DNA of 57,302 nt from contig UQMI01000020.1 of NCBI GenBank assembly GCA_900542045.1, positions 1 to 57,302 of the forward strand, read 5' to 3'. The notes beneath the pieces were generated by a model. It made no database searches. It had not been told where the DNA came from and saw only the letters and a program-made list of their open reading frames with translations. The position numbers and the translations under genes are program-made. Within the stretch, counting starts at the first letter, position 1. Every line of letters starts with the position of its first letter. This document shows, piece by piece, positions 8,034 to 16,505 of this stretch. This DNA comes from an uncultured Blautia sp. (GTDB taxonomy: Bacteria; Bacillota; Clostridia; Lachnospirales; Lachnospiraceae).

Positions 8034-10076
8034 TCAGCGTTTTACTGCATAATATGCCCGGTCATGGGTCTTGCTGAGAGCTTTGCGGGTAGAACTGTTG
8101 CTTCGCTGTACCACGCTGACCGTGTCCATGTCGCTCAGATCCACACCGCTTAACAGCAAGGTAGTGGAATTCACAAAGGTAGTTTCCTGCCACTCTCCAT
8201 TGACCTGTACTTCACTGGACGGCGTGAAGTATTTCCCCACAACATAATAGGTCTGTTCCATTTCCTCTGCTTTTTCGATATAATCCAGCTCTGTATCATA
8301 GATACCCATACGCATGTCCGTTTTCTCATAGGGATTTTCTCCATCATAAACATACTGCTCCCCATAGAGAATATCATACTGCAGCGTCTGCAGATCCAGC
8401 TGATAATTCTTTGTATTTTTGCGTGCCTGATGATAGCGGAACACATTGCCTTCGTGAATATCCAGGCGGTCAAGGACTTCTGCTGCAATCTGATAAGATG
8501 CCAGATTTTCATCTTCCTTTTCCAGCCCAATATTATCCCAGATCACATATTTTGTCTGGAACAGATACCGGTTTTTCATATCTTCCGCCTTCAGTCCCAT
8601 AGTCGGCAGATGATCTCCGTACATAACCAGGACCACTTCTTCCCCTGTATCCTCCAGAGCCTGGATCAGCTCTCCCACAAACTGGTCCATTTCATAAAGC
8701 TGATTGACATAATACTCCCACTGGTTATTCTCTGCCTCGGTATCCGCACCGGATACTTCAATGACAGGATCCTCCAGAACCTCTTCTTCGGGATAAGCCC
8801 CGTGTCCCTGCACCGAAATCGTGTAGATGTAATCGGATCCGTCCGTGGATTCCATGCAGTCCAGAATGCTGTCTGTCAGGATCCGGTCTTCTACCCAGCC
8901 GATCTCATTTTTCTCATCTTCCCGTTCCATATACTCTTCCGATGTAAACGTATCGAATCCCAGATTGGGGAATATGGTCCGCCGGCCGTAAAAATTCGCT
9001 TCATTATTGTGAATGGCATGGGTGGTATATCCCAGCTCTTTCAGCACGTAGGGAGCACTTTCACAGGTCCTCTCCTTCAGGATGCTCTTATAGGGATATT
9101 CTCCCGGTCCAAAATACCGCAGGCTCATGCCGGTGATGCATTCAAATTCCGTATTGGCAGTCCCGGCGCCCACGGAAGGCACCCGGAAATATCCGGAGGA
9201 ATACTCCTGCATCATCTTCCGGAAATTGGGGATCGGATCTTCGGAAAACTCCAGAAATGTCACTTCCGTTGGATCGATAAATGTCTCCAGCTGCAGGAAT
9301 AAAATATTGGGGCGGCTGTCCGGATCCGTCTCCTTCAGCCCTGTTTCACTGTCTTCGATCCGCTGCATTTCTCCCGCCGAATAGTCCTGGGGGCAGGAAA
9401 TTCCCGTATTGAAAATAGTGGTGGCCAGACAGTACGGATATCCATAATCCTCATAAGCAAAAGCAATATTGCCGAAATAATTGGATAATACCCGCTTCTC
9501 CAGGGCCAGCTGCGTGCTTCCTGCAAACAGGATCACGCCCAGGATTACCAGGGGAATATTGATCTTGTAAGACATTTTCCCCTTGTATTTGGGCGCCCGG
9601 ATAAACAGAACGATTACTCCGACTACTATGCAGACAGCAAAAATCCCTGCCAGCACAAGGCCCAGCACACCCAGATATTTTTCCGCGATCTTAAACGCAT
9701 CCGAGATCAGATGCAGATCCGGTCCGGTAAACGGCGTCACCCGCTGTGCCAGTATAACACCGTTAATGATGCCCAGTGTCAGCCAGAAAATTGCCAGCAG
9801 ACACCGCATAAAAAAACGTCTGCGCACCAGAAAAACCACCAGTGTTGTGGTGAAAATCAATGCTGCATTATAAAGAAATACCAACGGTGATCCCGTCATA
9901 TATGCCCATGCTTCCCGAAAGGAATGCCTGGATATCCATTCGATGATAAAATACAAAACACATACCGCCAGCCATTGCAGCAGCAGTGTGACAAAGCCCC
10001 TGGCAGCCCAGGGCAGCTTTGCCACTCCTCTCTTTATTCCCCCGTGCAACTGTTCGAGTTTCACGTGCACTTTCAT
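8034..10076 (-). CDS. LTA synthase family protein (membrane phosphoglycerol transferase / sulfatase fold)
   Basis: The 680-residue protein has five hydrophobic helices in residues about 25-200, followed by an extracellular sulfatase-fold domain. Recognisable catalytic segments are NILFLQLETFIDP (metal-binding Glu), VGAGTANTEFE (the Thr nucleophile of the LtaS family), ISVQGHGAYP and VLVMYGDHLPTMG (metal-binding Asp and His). Family members transfer glycerol-phosphate from phosphatidylglycerol to build lipoteichoic acid or to decorate glycans. The true acceptor here is not known. It starts 13 bases after valS with no terminator, so it is probably transcribed from the valS T-box promoter. A GC-rich imperfect hairpin without a T-run lies just downstream. 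Confidence 0.9.
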   Translation of the reverse strand: MKVHVKLEQLHGGIKRGVAKLPWAARGFVTLLLQWLAVCVLYFIIEWISRHSFREAWAYMTGSPLVFLYNAALIFTTTLVVFLVRRRFFMRCLLAIFWLTLGIINGVILAQRVTPFTGPDLHLISDAFKIAEKYLGVLGLVLAGIFAVCIVVGVIVLFIRAPKYKGKMSYKINIPLVILGVILFAGSTQLALEKRVLSNYFGNIAFAYEDYGYPYCLATTIFNTGISCPQDYSAGEMQRIEDSETGLKETDPDSRPNILFLQLETFIDPTEVTFLEFSEDPIPNFRKMMQEYSSGYFRVPSVGAGTANTEFECITGMSLRYFGPGEYPYKSILKERTCESAPYVLKELGYTTHAIHNNEANFYGRRTIFPNLGFDTFTSEEYMEREDEKNEIGWVEDRILTDSILDCMESTDGSDYIYTISVQGHGAYPEEEVLEDPVIEVSGADTEAENNQWEYYVNQLYEMDQFVGELIQALEDTGEEVVLVMYGDHLPTMGLKAEDMKNRYLFQTKYVIWDNIGLEKEDENLASYQIAAEVLDRLDIHEGNVFRYHQARKNTKNYQLDLQTLQYDILYGEQYVYDGENPYEKTDMRMGIYDTELDYIEKAEEMEQTYYVVGKYFTPSSEVQVNGEWQETTFVNSTTLLLSGVDLSDMDTVSVVQRSNSSTRKALSKTHDRAYYAVKR

Positions 10077-10089
10077 TGATCAGACTCCT

Positions 10090-12738
10090 TTACAGCAGCT
10101 TGGAAAGCTGTTCTTTCACCTTTTCCATCATATCCTGATACTTCTGTAATTTTGCCTTTTCTTCTTCAATTTTTTTGGCCGGCGCCTTGTTTACAAAGTT
10201 GGGATTTCCCAGCATTCCCTGGCAGCGGGCAATCTCTTTCTCCAGTCTCTTCTGCTCTTTCTCCAGACGTTCCAGTTCCTTTTCCCTGTCAACCAGCTCA
10301 TCCAGAGGCAGGTAGGCCACCGCATTGGATACCACGATAGACACTGCATCTTCGCCGATTCCTTCTTTTGTTTCCTGCACAAAAATTTCCTTTGCCAGGG
10401 CCAGATTGGTGTAGGAACGCTTCATTTCTTCATACATACGGCAAACATCTGCGTCTGCGCCTACGATATATACATTCGTCTTTCTGCCGGCCGGCACATT
10501 CATCTGAGTCCTTGCATTACGGATTCCTTTTACCACTTCCTTGATGCATTCCACTGCCTTCTGGGCTTCCTCAAAATGCCATTCTTCCCGGTACAGCGGC
10601 CAGGATGCGATCATGATCGACTCTTCTTCCGGCAGCAGCGTGCAGTAGATTTCTTCTGTGATAAACGGCATATACGGATGCAGCAGCTTCAGGGCCTCTG
10701 TCAGCACTGTACGCAGGGTCCAGAGGGCTGTGTTGGCGCCTTCCGGATCTTCCTGGGCGTTCCACAGACGTACTTTGGAGATCTCGATATACCAGTCGCA
10801 GAACTCATCCCACAGGAAATCATATACCTTCTGTACTGCAATTCCCAGCTCATATTTATCCAGGTTTTCTGTCACATCCCGGATCACATCATTCAAATGG
10901 GAAAGGATCCATTTGTCCTCGGTTGCCAGGCTGGACAGCCCCGGATCCGTTACGGTCTTTCCTTCCAGATTCATCAGGATAAACCGGGAGGCATTCCATA
11001 TTTTGTTGGCAAAATTACGGCTGGCTTCCACTCTCTCCCAATAGAAACGCATGTCATTTCCTGGTGCATTTCCAGTCATCAGGGTCAGACGCAGAGCATC
11101 GGCGCCGTATTTGTCGATCACTTCCAGCGGATCGATGCCGTTGCCAAGGGATTTGCTCATCTTTCTTCCCTGGGAATCCCTTACCAGACCATGAATCAGT
11201 ACGTGATGGAACGGCGATTTTCCAGTCTGCTCCAGGCCGGAAAATACCATACGGATTACCCAGAAGAAAATAATATCATAGCCGGTCACCAGCACATCTG
11301 TCGGATAGAAATAATCCAGCTCCGGTGTCTTCCCGGGCCATCCCAGTGTGGAGAACGGCCACAGTGCAGAGGAGAACCAGGTATCCAGCGTGTCCTCATC
11401 CTGAGTCAGATGGGTGCAGCCGCACTTGGGGCAGCGTTCCGGCATTTCTTTTGCCACAACCACTTCTCCGCACTCGTCACAGTAATAGGCGGGAATCCGG
11501 TGTCCCCACCAGAGTTGACGGGAAATACACCAGTCACGGATGTTTTCCAGCCAATGCAGATAGATCTTATCAAAACGCTCCGGAACAAAGGTCAGATCTC
11601 CGTTCTCCAAAGCGGCAATGGCAGCTTTGGCCATCTCGTCCATCTTTACAAACCACTGGGGTTTGATCATGGGCTCTACGGTTGTCTTGCAGCGGTCATG
11701 GGTTCCCACGCTGTGACAGTGAGGCACTACCTTCACCAGAAGTCCCTGTTCCTCCAGATCTGCCACCATGGCTTTTCTGGCCTCGTAACGGTCCATGCCC
11801 GCATACTTTCCGCCCAGCTCATTGATGGTGGCATCATCATTCATGATATTGATCTCCGGCAGGTTATGACGCTTGCCCACCTCAAAGTCATTGGGGTCAT
11901 GGGCCGGCGTGATCTTCACGCAGCCGGTTCCGAATTCCATATCCACATATTCATCGGCGATCACCGGGATCTGCCGTCCGGTCAGAGGCAGCTCCAGCAT
12001 TTTGCCAACCAGATCTTTGTATCTCTCATCTTCCGGATTCACAGCAACTGCTGTATCTCCCAGCAGCGTCTCCGGACGGGTGGTGGCGATCTCCACAAAT
12101 TTTCCTTCTTCTCCCACCACCGGATAATTGATGTGCCAGAAAAAGCCGTCCTGGTCCACATGCTCTACCTCCGCATCGGAAATGGAAGTCTGGCATACCG
12201 GACACCAGTTGATGATGCGGCTGCCTTTGTAGATGTAGCCTTTCTCATACAGCTTGATGAACACTTCCGTTACCGCTTCCGAGCATCCATCGTCCATGGT
12301 GAACCGCTCTCTCTCCCAGTCTGCAGAAGCTCCCAGCTTTTTCAGCTGATTGATGATACGGCTGCCGTACTCCTCTTTCCAGGCCCAGGCATGCCTGAGA
12401 AATTCCTCACGGCCGATTTCCTCTTTGTCAATTCCCTGCTCTTTTAATTTCTCAATAACCTTCACTTCTGTGGCAATGGCCGCATGGTCAGTACCAGGCT
12501 GCCAAAGCGCTTCGTATCCCTGCATCCGCTTAAACCGGATCAGAATATCCTGCATGGTATTATCCAGCGCATGTCCCATATGAAGCTGCCCGGTTACATT
12601 TGGCGGCGGCATCACAATGGTGAAGGGTTTTTTATCCGGGTTCACTTTGGCATGAAAATAGCCGTTATCCATCCATTTCTGGTAAATCCGTTCTTCGATC
12701 CCCTTTGGATCGTAAGTTTTTGCCAGTTCTTTGCTCAT
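10090..12738 (-). CDS. valS: Valyl-tRNA synthetase
   Basis: The 882-residue class I synthetase charges tRNA-Val. It shows the HIGH-type motif ([16 protein letters not shown], residues about 44-59), the CP1 editing region (about 190-370), a zinc-binding cysteine set (CDECGE and CPKCGC), the KMSKS motif ([14 protein letters not shown], about 527) and the C-terminal coiled-coil arm typical of ValRS ([20 protein letters not shown]). ATG start with an AGGAGG site. A T-box leader and terminator lie immediately upstream, giving control by uncharged tRNA-Val. The LTA-synthase-like gene follows after 13 bases. Confidence 0.98.
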   Translation of the reverse strand: MSKELAKTYDPKGIEERIYQKWMDNGYFHAKVNPDKKPFTIVMPPPNVTGQLHMGHALDNTMQDILIRFKRMQGYEALWQPGTDHAAIATEVKVIEKLKEQGIDKEEIGREEFLRHAWAWKEEYGSRIINQLKKLGASADWERERFTMDDGCSEAVTEVFIKLYEKGYIYKGSRIINWCPVCQTSISDAEVEHVDQDGFFWHINYPVVGEEGKFVEIATTRPETLLGDTAVAVNPEDERYKDLVGKMLELPLTGRQIPVIADEYVDMEFGTGCVKITPAHDPNDFEVGKRHNLPEINIMNDDATINELGGKYAGMDRYEARKAMVADLEEQGLLVKVVPHCHSVGTHDRCKTTVEPMIKPQWFVKMDEMAKAAIAALENGDLTFVPERFDKIYLHWLENIRDWCISRQLWWGHRIPAYYCDECGEVVVAKEMPERCPKCGCTHLTQDEDTLDTWFSSALWPFSTLGWPGKTPELDYFYPTDVLVTGYDIIFFWVIRMVFSGLEQTGKSPFHHVLIHGLVRDSQGRKMSKSLGNGIDPLEVIDKYGADALRLTLMTGNAPGNDMRFYWERVEASRNFANKIWNASRFILMNLEGKTVTDPGLSSLATEDKWILSHLNDVIRDVTENLDKYELGIAVQKVYDFLWDEFCDWYIEISKVRLWNAQEDPEGANTALWTLRTVLTEALKLLHPYMPFITEEIYCTLLPEEESIMIASWPLYREEWHFEEAQKAVECIKEVVKGIRNARTQMNVPAGRKTNVYIVGADADVCRMYEEMKRSYTNLALAKEIFVQETKEGIGEDAVSIVVSNAVAYLPLDELVDREKELERLEKEQKRLEKEIARCQGMLGNPNFVNKAPAKKIEEEKAKLQKYQDMMEKVKEQLSKLL

Positions 12739-12764
12739 GATATCCTCCTGTACTTAAATGAATT

Positions 12765-12797
12765 AAAAAAGCCCCTCACACAATGTGTGAAGGGCGA
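12765..12797 (-). terminator. T-box-controlled terminator
   Basis: On the minus strand CCCTTCACAC pairs with GTGTGAGGGG across a three-base loop and is followed by CTTTTTT. It ends about 27 bases before valS. The T-box core just upstream would form the competing antiterminator. Confidence 0.9.
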
Positions 12798-13035
12798 ATC
12801 AGCGCGGTACCACCTTCGTTATGCAGCCTGCTGCATATCTCTAGCCGTCCGGTAACGGGGACGAAGCGTGAGAACCTACTTACAGATCAACCCTCTTTTT
12901 CAGTTCTCCGGTTCGAAAGCCACCTTCCATCAATTTTGTTCCGAAGCGCCTTCCAGCCAATGAGCGCTCCTCTCTGGGGTCTCCATCGATGTACTCCTCT
13001 TTCTCTTTACCTTTTCTTTTGCCAGGAATTCTCCT
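12765..13035 (-). promoter_or_regulatory. T-box leader upstream of valS
   Basis: On the minus strand the canonical T-box core GAAGGTGGTACCGCG lies at 12803-12817. Upstream (to about 13035) are stem I-like elements, including an AGAGAGGAGCGC segment. Downstream is a rho-independent terminator. T-box leaders sense the charging of a cognate tRNA. The neighbouring valS gene makes tRNA-Val the expected ligand. I could not place the specifier codon with certainty, and the 5' boundary is approximate. Confidence 0.92.
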
Positions 13036-13120
13036 GGTTATTCATTTGTCCTTTATCATAATTGGGTTTTCTTTTTTTGTCAAGGCTGTTTTCCCTGTTT
13101 CAGCAAATATTACAATTCCC

Positions 13121-13357
13121 TTACTGCCAGCTTTCCATAATGGAAATGGCCATCTCTTCATAATCACCGGTCAGATCTTCGGATCTGCCGCCGTCACGGA
13201 TGTTAGTCTCAATTCCGGGAAAATCTTCTTCAAACTCCCAGATATGATAAGGCACCCCCCGATAATCAAAGTCCAGGCTTCCCAGCCCGTCCTCTTCCGT
13301 ATACTGATATTCCCATCCTTTTTTCTGAAAATACTCCTGTATTTTTTCCAGACGCAT
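13121..13357 (-). CDS. Small conserved-looking hypothetical protein, 78 residues
   Basis: I chose the ATG at 13357 because a GGGAG site precedes it by 9 bases. Longer upstream starts run through the hairpin that ends the neighbouring operon. The product begins MRLEKIQEYFQKKGWEYQYT and is rich in aromatic and acidic residues, with no signal peptide or membrane helix. The pattern (GSLDFDYRGVPYHIWEFE, then a late DYEEMAISIMESW) looks like a compact alpha/beta domain. I do not know its function. It is transcribed alone, between the valS leader and the terminator of the YibE/F gene. Confidence 0.7.
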   Translation of the reverse strand: MRLEKIQEYFQKKGWEYQYTEEDGLGSLDFDYRGVPYHIWEFEEDFPGIETNIRDGGRSEDLTGDYEEMAISIMESWQ

Positions 13358-13420
13358 TGCCGCCACACTCCCTTTTCTTTCTGACTGAAAGCAGTTGCTC
13401 TGCTTTTCCGCACTGCACAG

Positions 13421-13447
13421 GAAAAACAGGCAGACTCTCTGCCTGTT
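13421..13447 (-). terminator. Terminator of the phoA-yibE operon
   Basis: On the minus strand AACAGGCAGA pairs perfectly with TCTGCCTGTT over a three-base loop and runs into TTTCC. It lies about 57 bases past the stop of the YibE/F gene. Confidence 0.8.
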
Positions 13448-13503
13448 CAAATCCAATACTGCGTTCTTTATGAAATATAACAGACTTTCCTGTATTTGGC
13501 AAG

Positions 13504-14721
13504 TTATTCCGCGGAAGATGGAAGTTCTGCCTGGGGCTGGATGCCGGATGCTGTCTCCTTTGCCTTTTCTTTTGCCAGACTCTTCTGTTTTCCTCTGGTC
13601 AGCAGGAATCCGGCCACCAGAGCGGTAAAAGGCGCAACGGTCACCAGACCGAAGCTTCCCACCACTGTATCCAGTACTTCGGCGGCCACATATTTATAGT
13701 TCAGGATATGATCCACAGGGGTTCCCTGGGCCATAAAGGTCATCAGCAAAGTAATGTATCCGCCGGAATAGGCGATCAGCAAAGTGGTGGTCATGGTCCC
13801 CATGGCTGCTCTTCCCACGTTCATGCCGGATCTGGTGGCTTCCCGCCAGGAAATATCCGGCTTTTTCTCCACCACCTCATGAATGGCCGAAGTAATATCC
13901 ACTGACAGGTCGATCATGGCTCCTGTGGCGCCGATGAAAATACTGCTCATGTAGATCGCTGTCAGATCCAGATTCTGATAACCGCTGTAAAGAAGGGATT
14001 CTGAATCCGGCATGACCGCGCCGTGTATTTTGAACAGATCGGTGAAGACCATTCCCAGCACACAGGTGGCCGCGATCCCCAGCAGCGCCCCGGTTGCGGC
14101 TGCCGCCGTTTTCCTGTCAAATCCATATACAAAGAAAATAATGATCAGCGTCAGTATGACGGTAATGCCGATTCCCATCCAGATGGGCGGATACCCGTTC
14201 AGATAAGAAGGAACCAGGATTTTCCATATGCTCAGTATCGTGATCACAAAAGAAAACACTGCCAGAAAGCCATTTTTTCCGGCTACCAGTATCAGCAGCA
14301 GAACAAATGCGCCAAACAGCAGAATTTCTTTATCCAACCGGTAATGATCTGACATGACAACAGAAGTGATCGTATCTCCATCGTAACTGATCGTTACCAG
14401 AGCCCTGTCACCTACTTCAAAAATCTTGTCTTTCTCCAGGGAGCCGCTGAGAAAATTCACGCCTGTCACTTCCTGCCCCTTGAACATGCCGTCCTGGATC
14501 TCCATGGTACAGGACTGTTCCCCGGACTGAATCAGACCGGAAGACTTTACTGCCGAATTGTTTACCTCTGTCACTTCTCCCACTGCCCGTTCCATGTCCT
14601 GATAAATCAACGCATCCTCATAGCCTGTGGGAATGGCTATGAGGATGCCGATTAGGATCAATCCGATGACGATCATCAGGAATATGGAATTCTTTTTGGG
14701 AAATACCATATTCTTCATCAC
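13504..14721 (-). CDS. YibE/F family integral membrane protein
   Basis: The 405-residue protein has an N-terminal anchor helix (residues about 10-30), a roughly 90-residue extracytoplasmic domain, and then a bundle of about seven hydrophobic helices (about 125-385) with the FIGATGAMIDLSVDITSAIHE segment characteristic of YibE/F proteins. The family is found widely in Firmicutes and its transport role has not been defined. The start is either the GTG at 14721 (8 bases after GGAG) or the ATG one codon later. The frame opens directly after the alkaline phosphatase stop codon, so the two are one operon. Phosphate or phosphate-ester handling is a reasonable but unproven guess. Confidence 0.88.
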   Translation of the reverse strand: MMKNMVFPKKNSIFLMIVIGLILIGILIAIPTGYEDALIYQDMERAVGEVTEVNNSAVKSSGLIQSGEQSCTMEIQDGMFKGQEVTGVNFLSGSLEKDKIFEVGDRALVTISYDGDTITSVVMSDHYRLDKEILLFGAFVLLLILVAGKNGFLAVFSFVITILSIWKILVPSYLNGYPPIWMGIGITVILTLIIIFFVYGFDRKTAAAATGALLGIAATCVLGMVFTDLFKIHGAVMPDSESLLYSGYQNLDLTAIYMSSIFIGATGAMIDLSVDITSAIHEVVEKKPDISWREATRSGMNVGRAAMGTMTTTLLIAYSGGYITLLMTFMAQGTPVDHILNYKYVAAEVLDTVVGSFGLVTVAPFTALVAGFLLTRGKQKSLAKEKAKETASGIQPQAELPSSAE

Positions 14722-16290
14722 TTAATTTACTCCTGTCAACTCTGCAAGCTTGTTGTAGATTTCTGTATTGTCATAATAACCTTCGAAGTTTTCCTGGCCT
14801 GCGCCCTGTACCAGCACTTCCACTGGCAGACCGGTATGTGCATAAGAGCCAAAGTTGATACCGCTCTTGTTGTTCAGGATATGTGTGATGGTAACGGTCA
14901 GAGGTTCGTAGCTGCCGTATTTGATATATTCTTCCTGAGAGAATTCTTCCTCGTCTCCCGTTCTGGACATGGTGGTTTCGTAGGCTTCCTTCAGATTATC
15001 ATACTCATACTGGGTCATCTCCAGGGTACCGTCATCTGTGGATTCCGGATGCTTGTCCGCACTGTCCTTCTGCTCTGTAACCGCAGCGCCTTCTGTGGAC
15101 GGAGCAGTCAGCCCGAACAGTTCTGTCACATCTTTCATCACGGTGTCAAAATCTGTCTTTTCTTCTTTATATTTTGTTACGTAATCTGAATCAAATTTTG
15201 CATAAGAAATTTTCTGGTTGTTAAAGTTCGTCAGGAAGGTATCGTAGTCGGTTCCCGCATAGCCGATGGTCAGACCGCCGGTCTCATGGTCGCCGGTAAC
15301 AATGATCAGAGTTTCATCCGGATGCTCGTTATAGAATTCCAGAGCTTCTCCGATCGCATTATCCAGAGCAATGGTATCGGTGATGGTTGCTGCCGCATCG
15401 TTTGCATGACAGGCCCAGTCGATCTTTCCGCCTTCTACCATCATAAAGAATCCGTTATCATTGTCCAGCATCTCGATGCCTTTATTCACATAATCTGCCA
15501 GAGCCCACTGTCCTTCTTCCAGGTCCATATCATAAGCCATGGCATCGCTGTCTGCCAGATGCTCATCCACTACAACTACTTTTCCGTCTTCAGGTGTCAG
15601 AGCTTCTGCCTCTTTCTGGGTCTTTACTACTTTATAGCCGTTCTGTTCAGCCAGTGTGTACAGATCGGTCTGTTTTTCATCCTCACCGGTTGGCTCCAGA
15701 AGGGCGCCGCCTGCAAAGTAATCAAAATTACTCTCTACCATTTCCTGTCCGATCTCATAGTAATCGTTACGGGAAGCCTGGTGTGCATAAAATGCTGCCG
15801 GTGTGGCGTGGTTCATATTTACACTTGTTATGACACCAATCTTATAATCTTTCTGTTTTTTCAGTTTTTCTGCAATGGTTTCATATTCCTGAGTAAAATC
15901 CTCACTGACATTGATGCTTCCGCTCCATGTCTTATGTCCTGTGGCAATGGATGTGGCTGTTGAAGCAGAATCCGGTGCAAAAGAAGTGCTGTCATAGGTC
16001 TGTGCAGAACCGGATACCGGGAAATTCATCATATTCAGGTTATTCTGGCTGGACAGAACTGTCTGTTCCTCCCCATCCACGTTCACTGTCTGCGCAGATT
16101 CTGCTCCCTGGTTCGCGCTGACAAAATAATTGGTCAGCTGGATCTGGGGATAACTCATACCGTCACCGATAAATAAAAATACGTATTTGGGTGCGGTTGT
16201 CGCTGCCTGTACTTCTGTTGTTCCCATTCCTGCTGCTGTACTGCAGATCACTGTTACTGCCATCAGCAGGCTTAAGATTTTTCTCTTCAT
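14722..16290 (-). CDS. Secreted alkaline phosphatase
   Basis: The 522-residue PhoA-superfamily phosphomonoesterase has a Sec signal peptide at its start (MKRKILSLLMAVTVICSTAAG, cleavage probably near residue 29). Active-site elements are FLFIGDGMSYPQI (metal Asp), PDSASTATSIATGHK (Ser nucleophile), EGGKIDWACHANDAA (metal Asp/His) and IVTGDHETGGLTI (metal Asp/His). It would release phosphate from organic esters outside the cell. ATG start with a TTAGGAGG site. Upstream are three helically phased TTTTGTAAAA-like repeats consistent with PhoP control. A YibE/F membrane protein follows without a gap. Confidence 0.95.
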   Translation of the reverse strand: MKRKILSLLMAVTVICSTAAGMGTTEVQAATTAPKYVFLFIGDGMSYPQIQLTNYFVSANQGAESAQTVNVDGEEQTVLSSQNNLNMMNFPVSGSAQTYDSTSFAPDSASTATSIATGHKTWSGSINVSEDFTQEYETIAEKLKKQKDYKIGVITSVNMNHATPAAFYAHQASRNDYYEIGQEMVESNFDYFAGGALLEPTGEDEKQTDLYTLAEQNGYKVVKTQKEAEALTPEDGKVVVVDEHLADSDAMAYDMDLEEGQWALADYVNKGIEMLDNDNGFFMMVEGGKIDWACHANDAAATITDTIALDNAIGEALEFYNEHPDETLIIVTGDHETGGLTIGYAGTDYDTFLTNFNNQKISYAKFDSDYVTKYKEEKTDFDTVMKDVTELFGLTAPSTEGAAVTEQKDSADKHPESTDDGTLEMTQYEYDNLKEAYETTMSRTGDEEEFSQEEYIKYGSYEPLTVTITHILNNKSGINFGSYAHTGLPVEVLVQGAGQENFEGYYDNTEIYNKLAELTGVN

Positions 16291-16324
16291 ATTGACCTCC
16301 TAATTTCTCAATTAATACAATGCC

Positions 16325-16410
16325 AGTATAAAGATTTCCAGGCAGGTCCTCCACCCGGTTTTCGTAAAGGATTTGGAATTTTTTGTAAAAATCCCCCGCA
16401 TTTTGTAAAA
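16325..16410 (-). promoter_or_regulatory. Candidate Pho-type promoter of the alkaline phosphatase operon
   Basis: Three copies of a TTT(T/C)GTAAA(A/G) element on the plus strand (GTAAA cores at 16364, 16385 and 16405) are spaced 21 and 20 bases apart, about two helical turns. Downstream on the minus strand is TATACT (16325-16330) with no recognisable -35. PhoP-type regulators bind TT(A/T)ACA-like direct repeats in the place of the -35 box, which fits this layout and the gene it serves. Regulator identity is inference. Confidence 0.5.
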
Positions 16411-16433
16411 TATTTTTTTTAATCCATGATTCA

Positions 16434-16465
16434 GGGGCCGGACGGCAGATCTGCCGCCCGGCCCC
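16434..16465. repeat. GC-rich inverted repeat between ABC permease and phosphatase genes
   Basis: GGGGCCGG, one unpaired base, CGGCAGA, then the complementary TCTGCCG, one base, CCGGCCCC. It lies 41 bases downstream of the end of the permease gene and probably ends or protects its mRNA. No T-run follows on either strand, so it is not a typical intrinsic terminator. Confidence 0.6.
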
Positions 16466-16505
16466 CAAGCCGTCTGTATTTCTGAAATCTCTGCTTCGGC
16501 CAATA

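Noticed and set aside
16434..16465. Strong intrinsic terminator for the ABC permease
   Set aside because: The stem is very stable but neither strand has the required T-run; recorded as an inverted repeat only.
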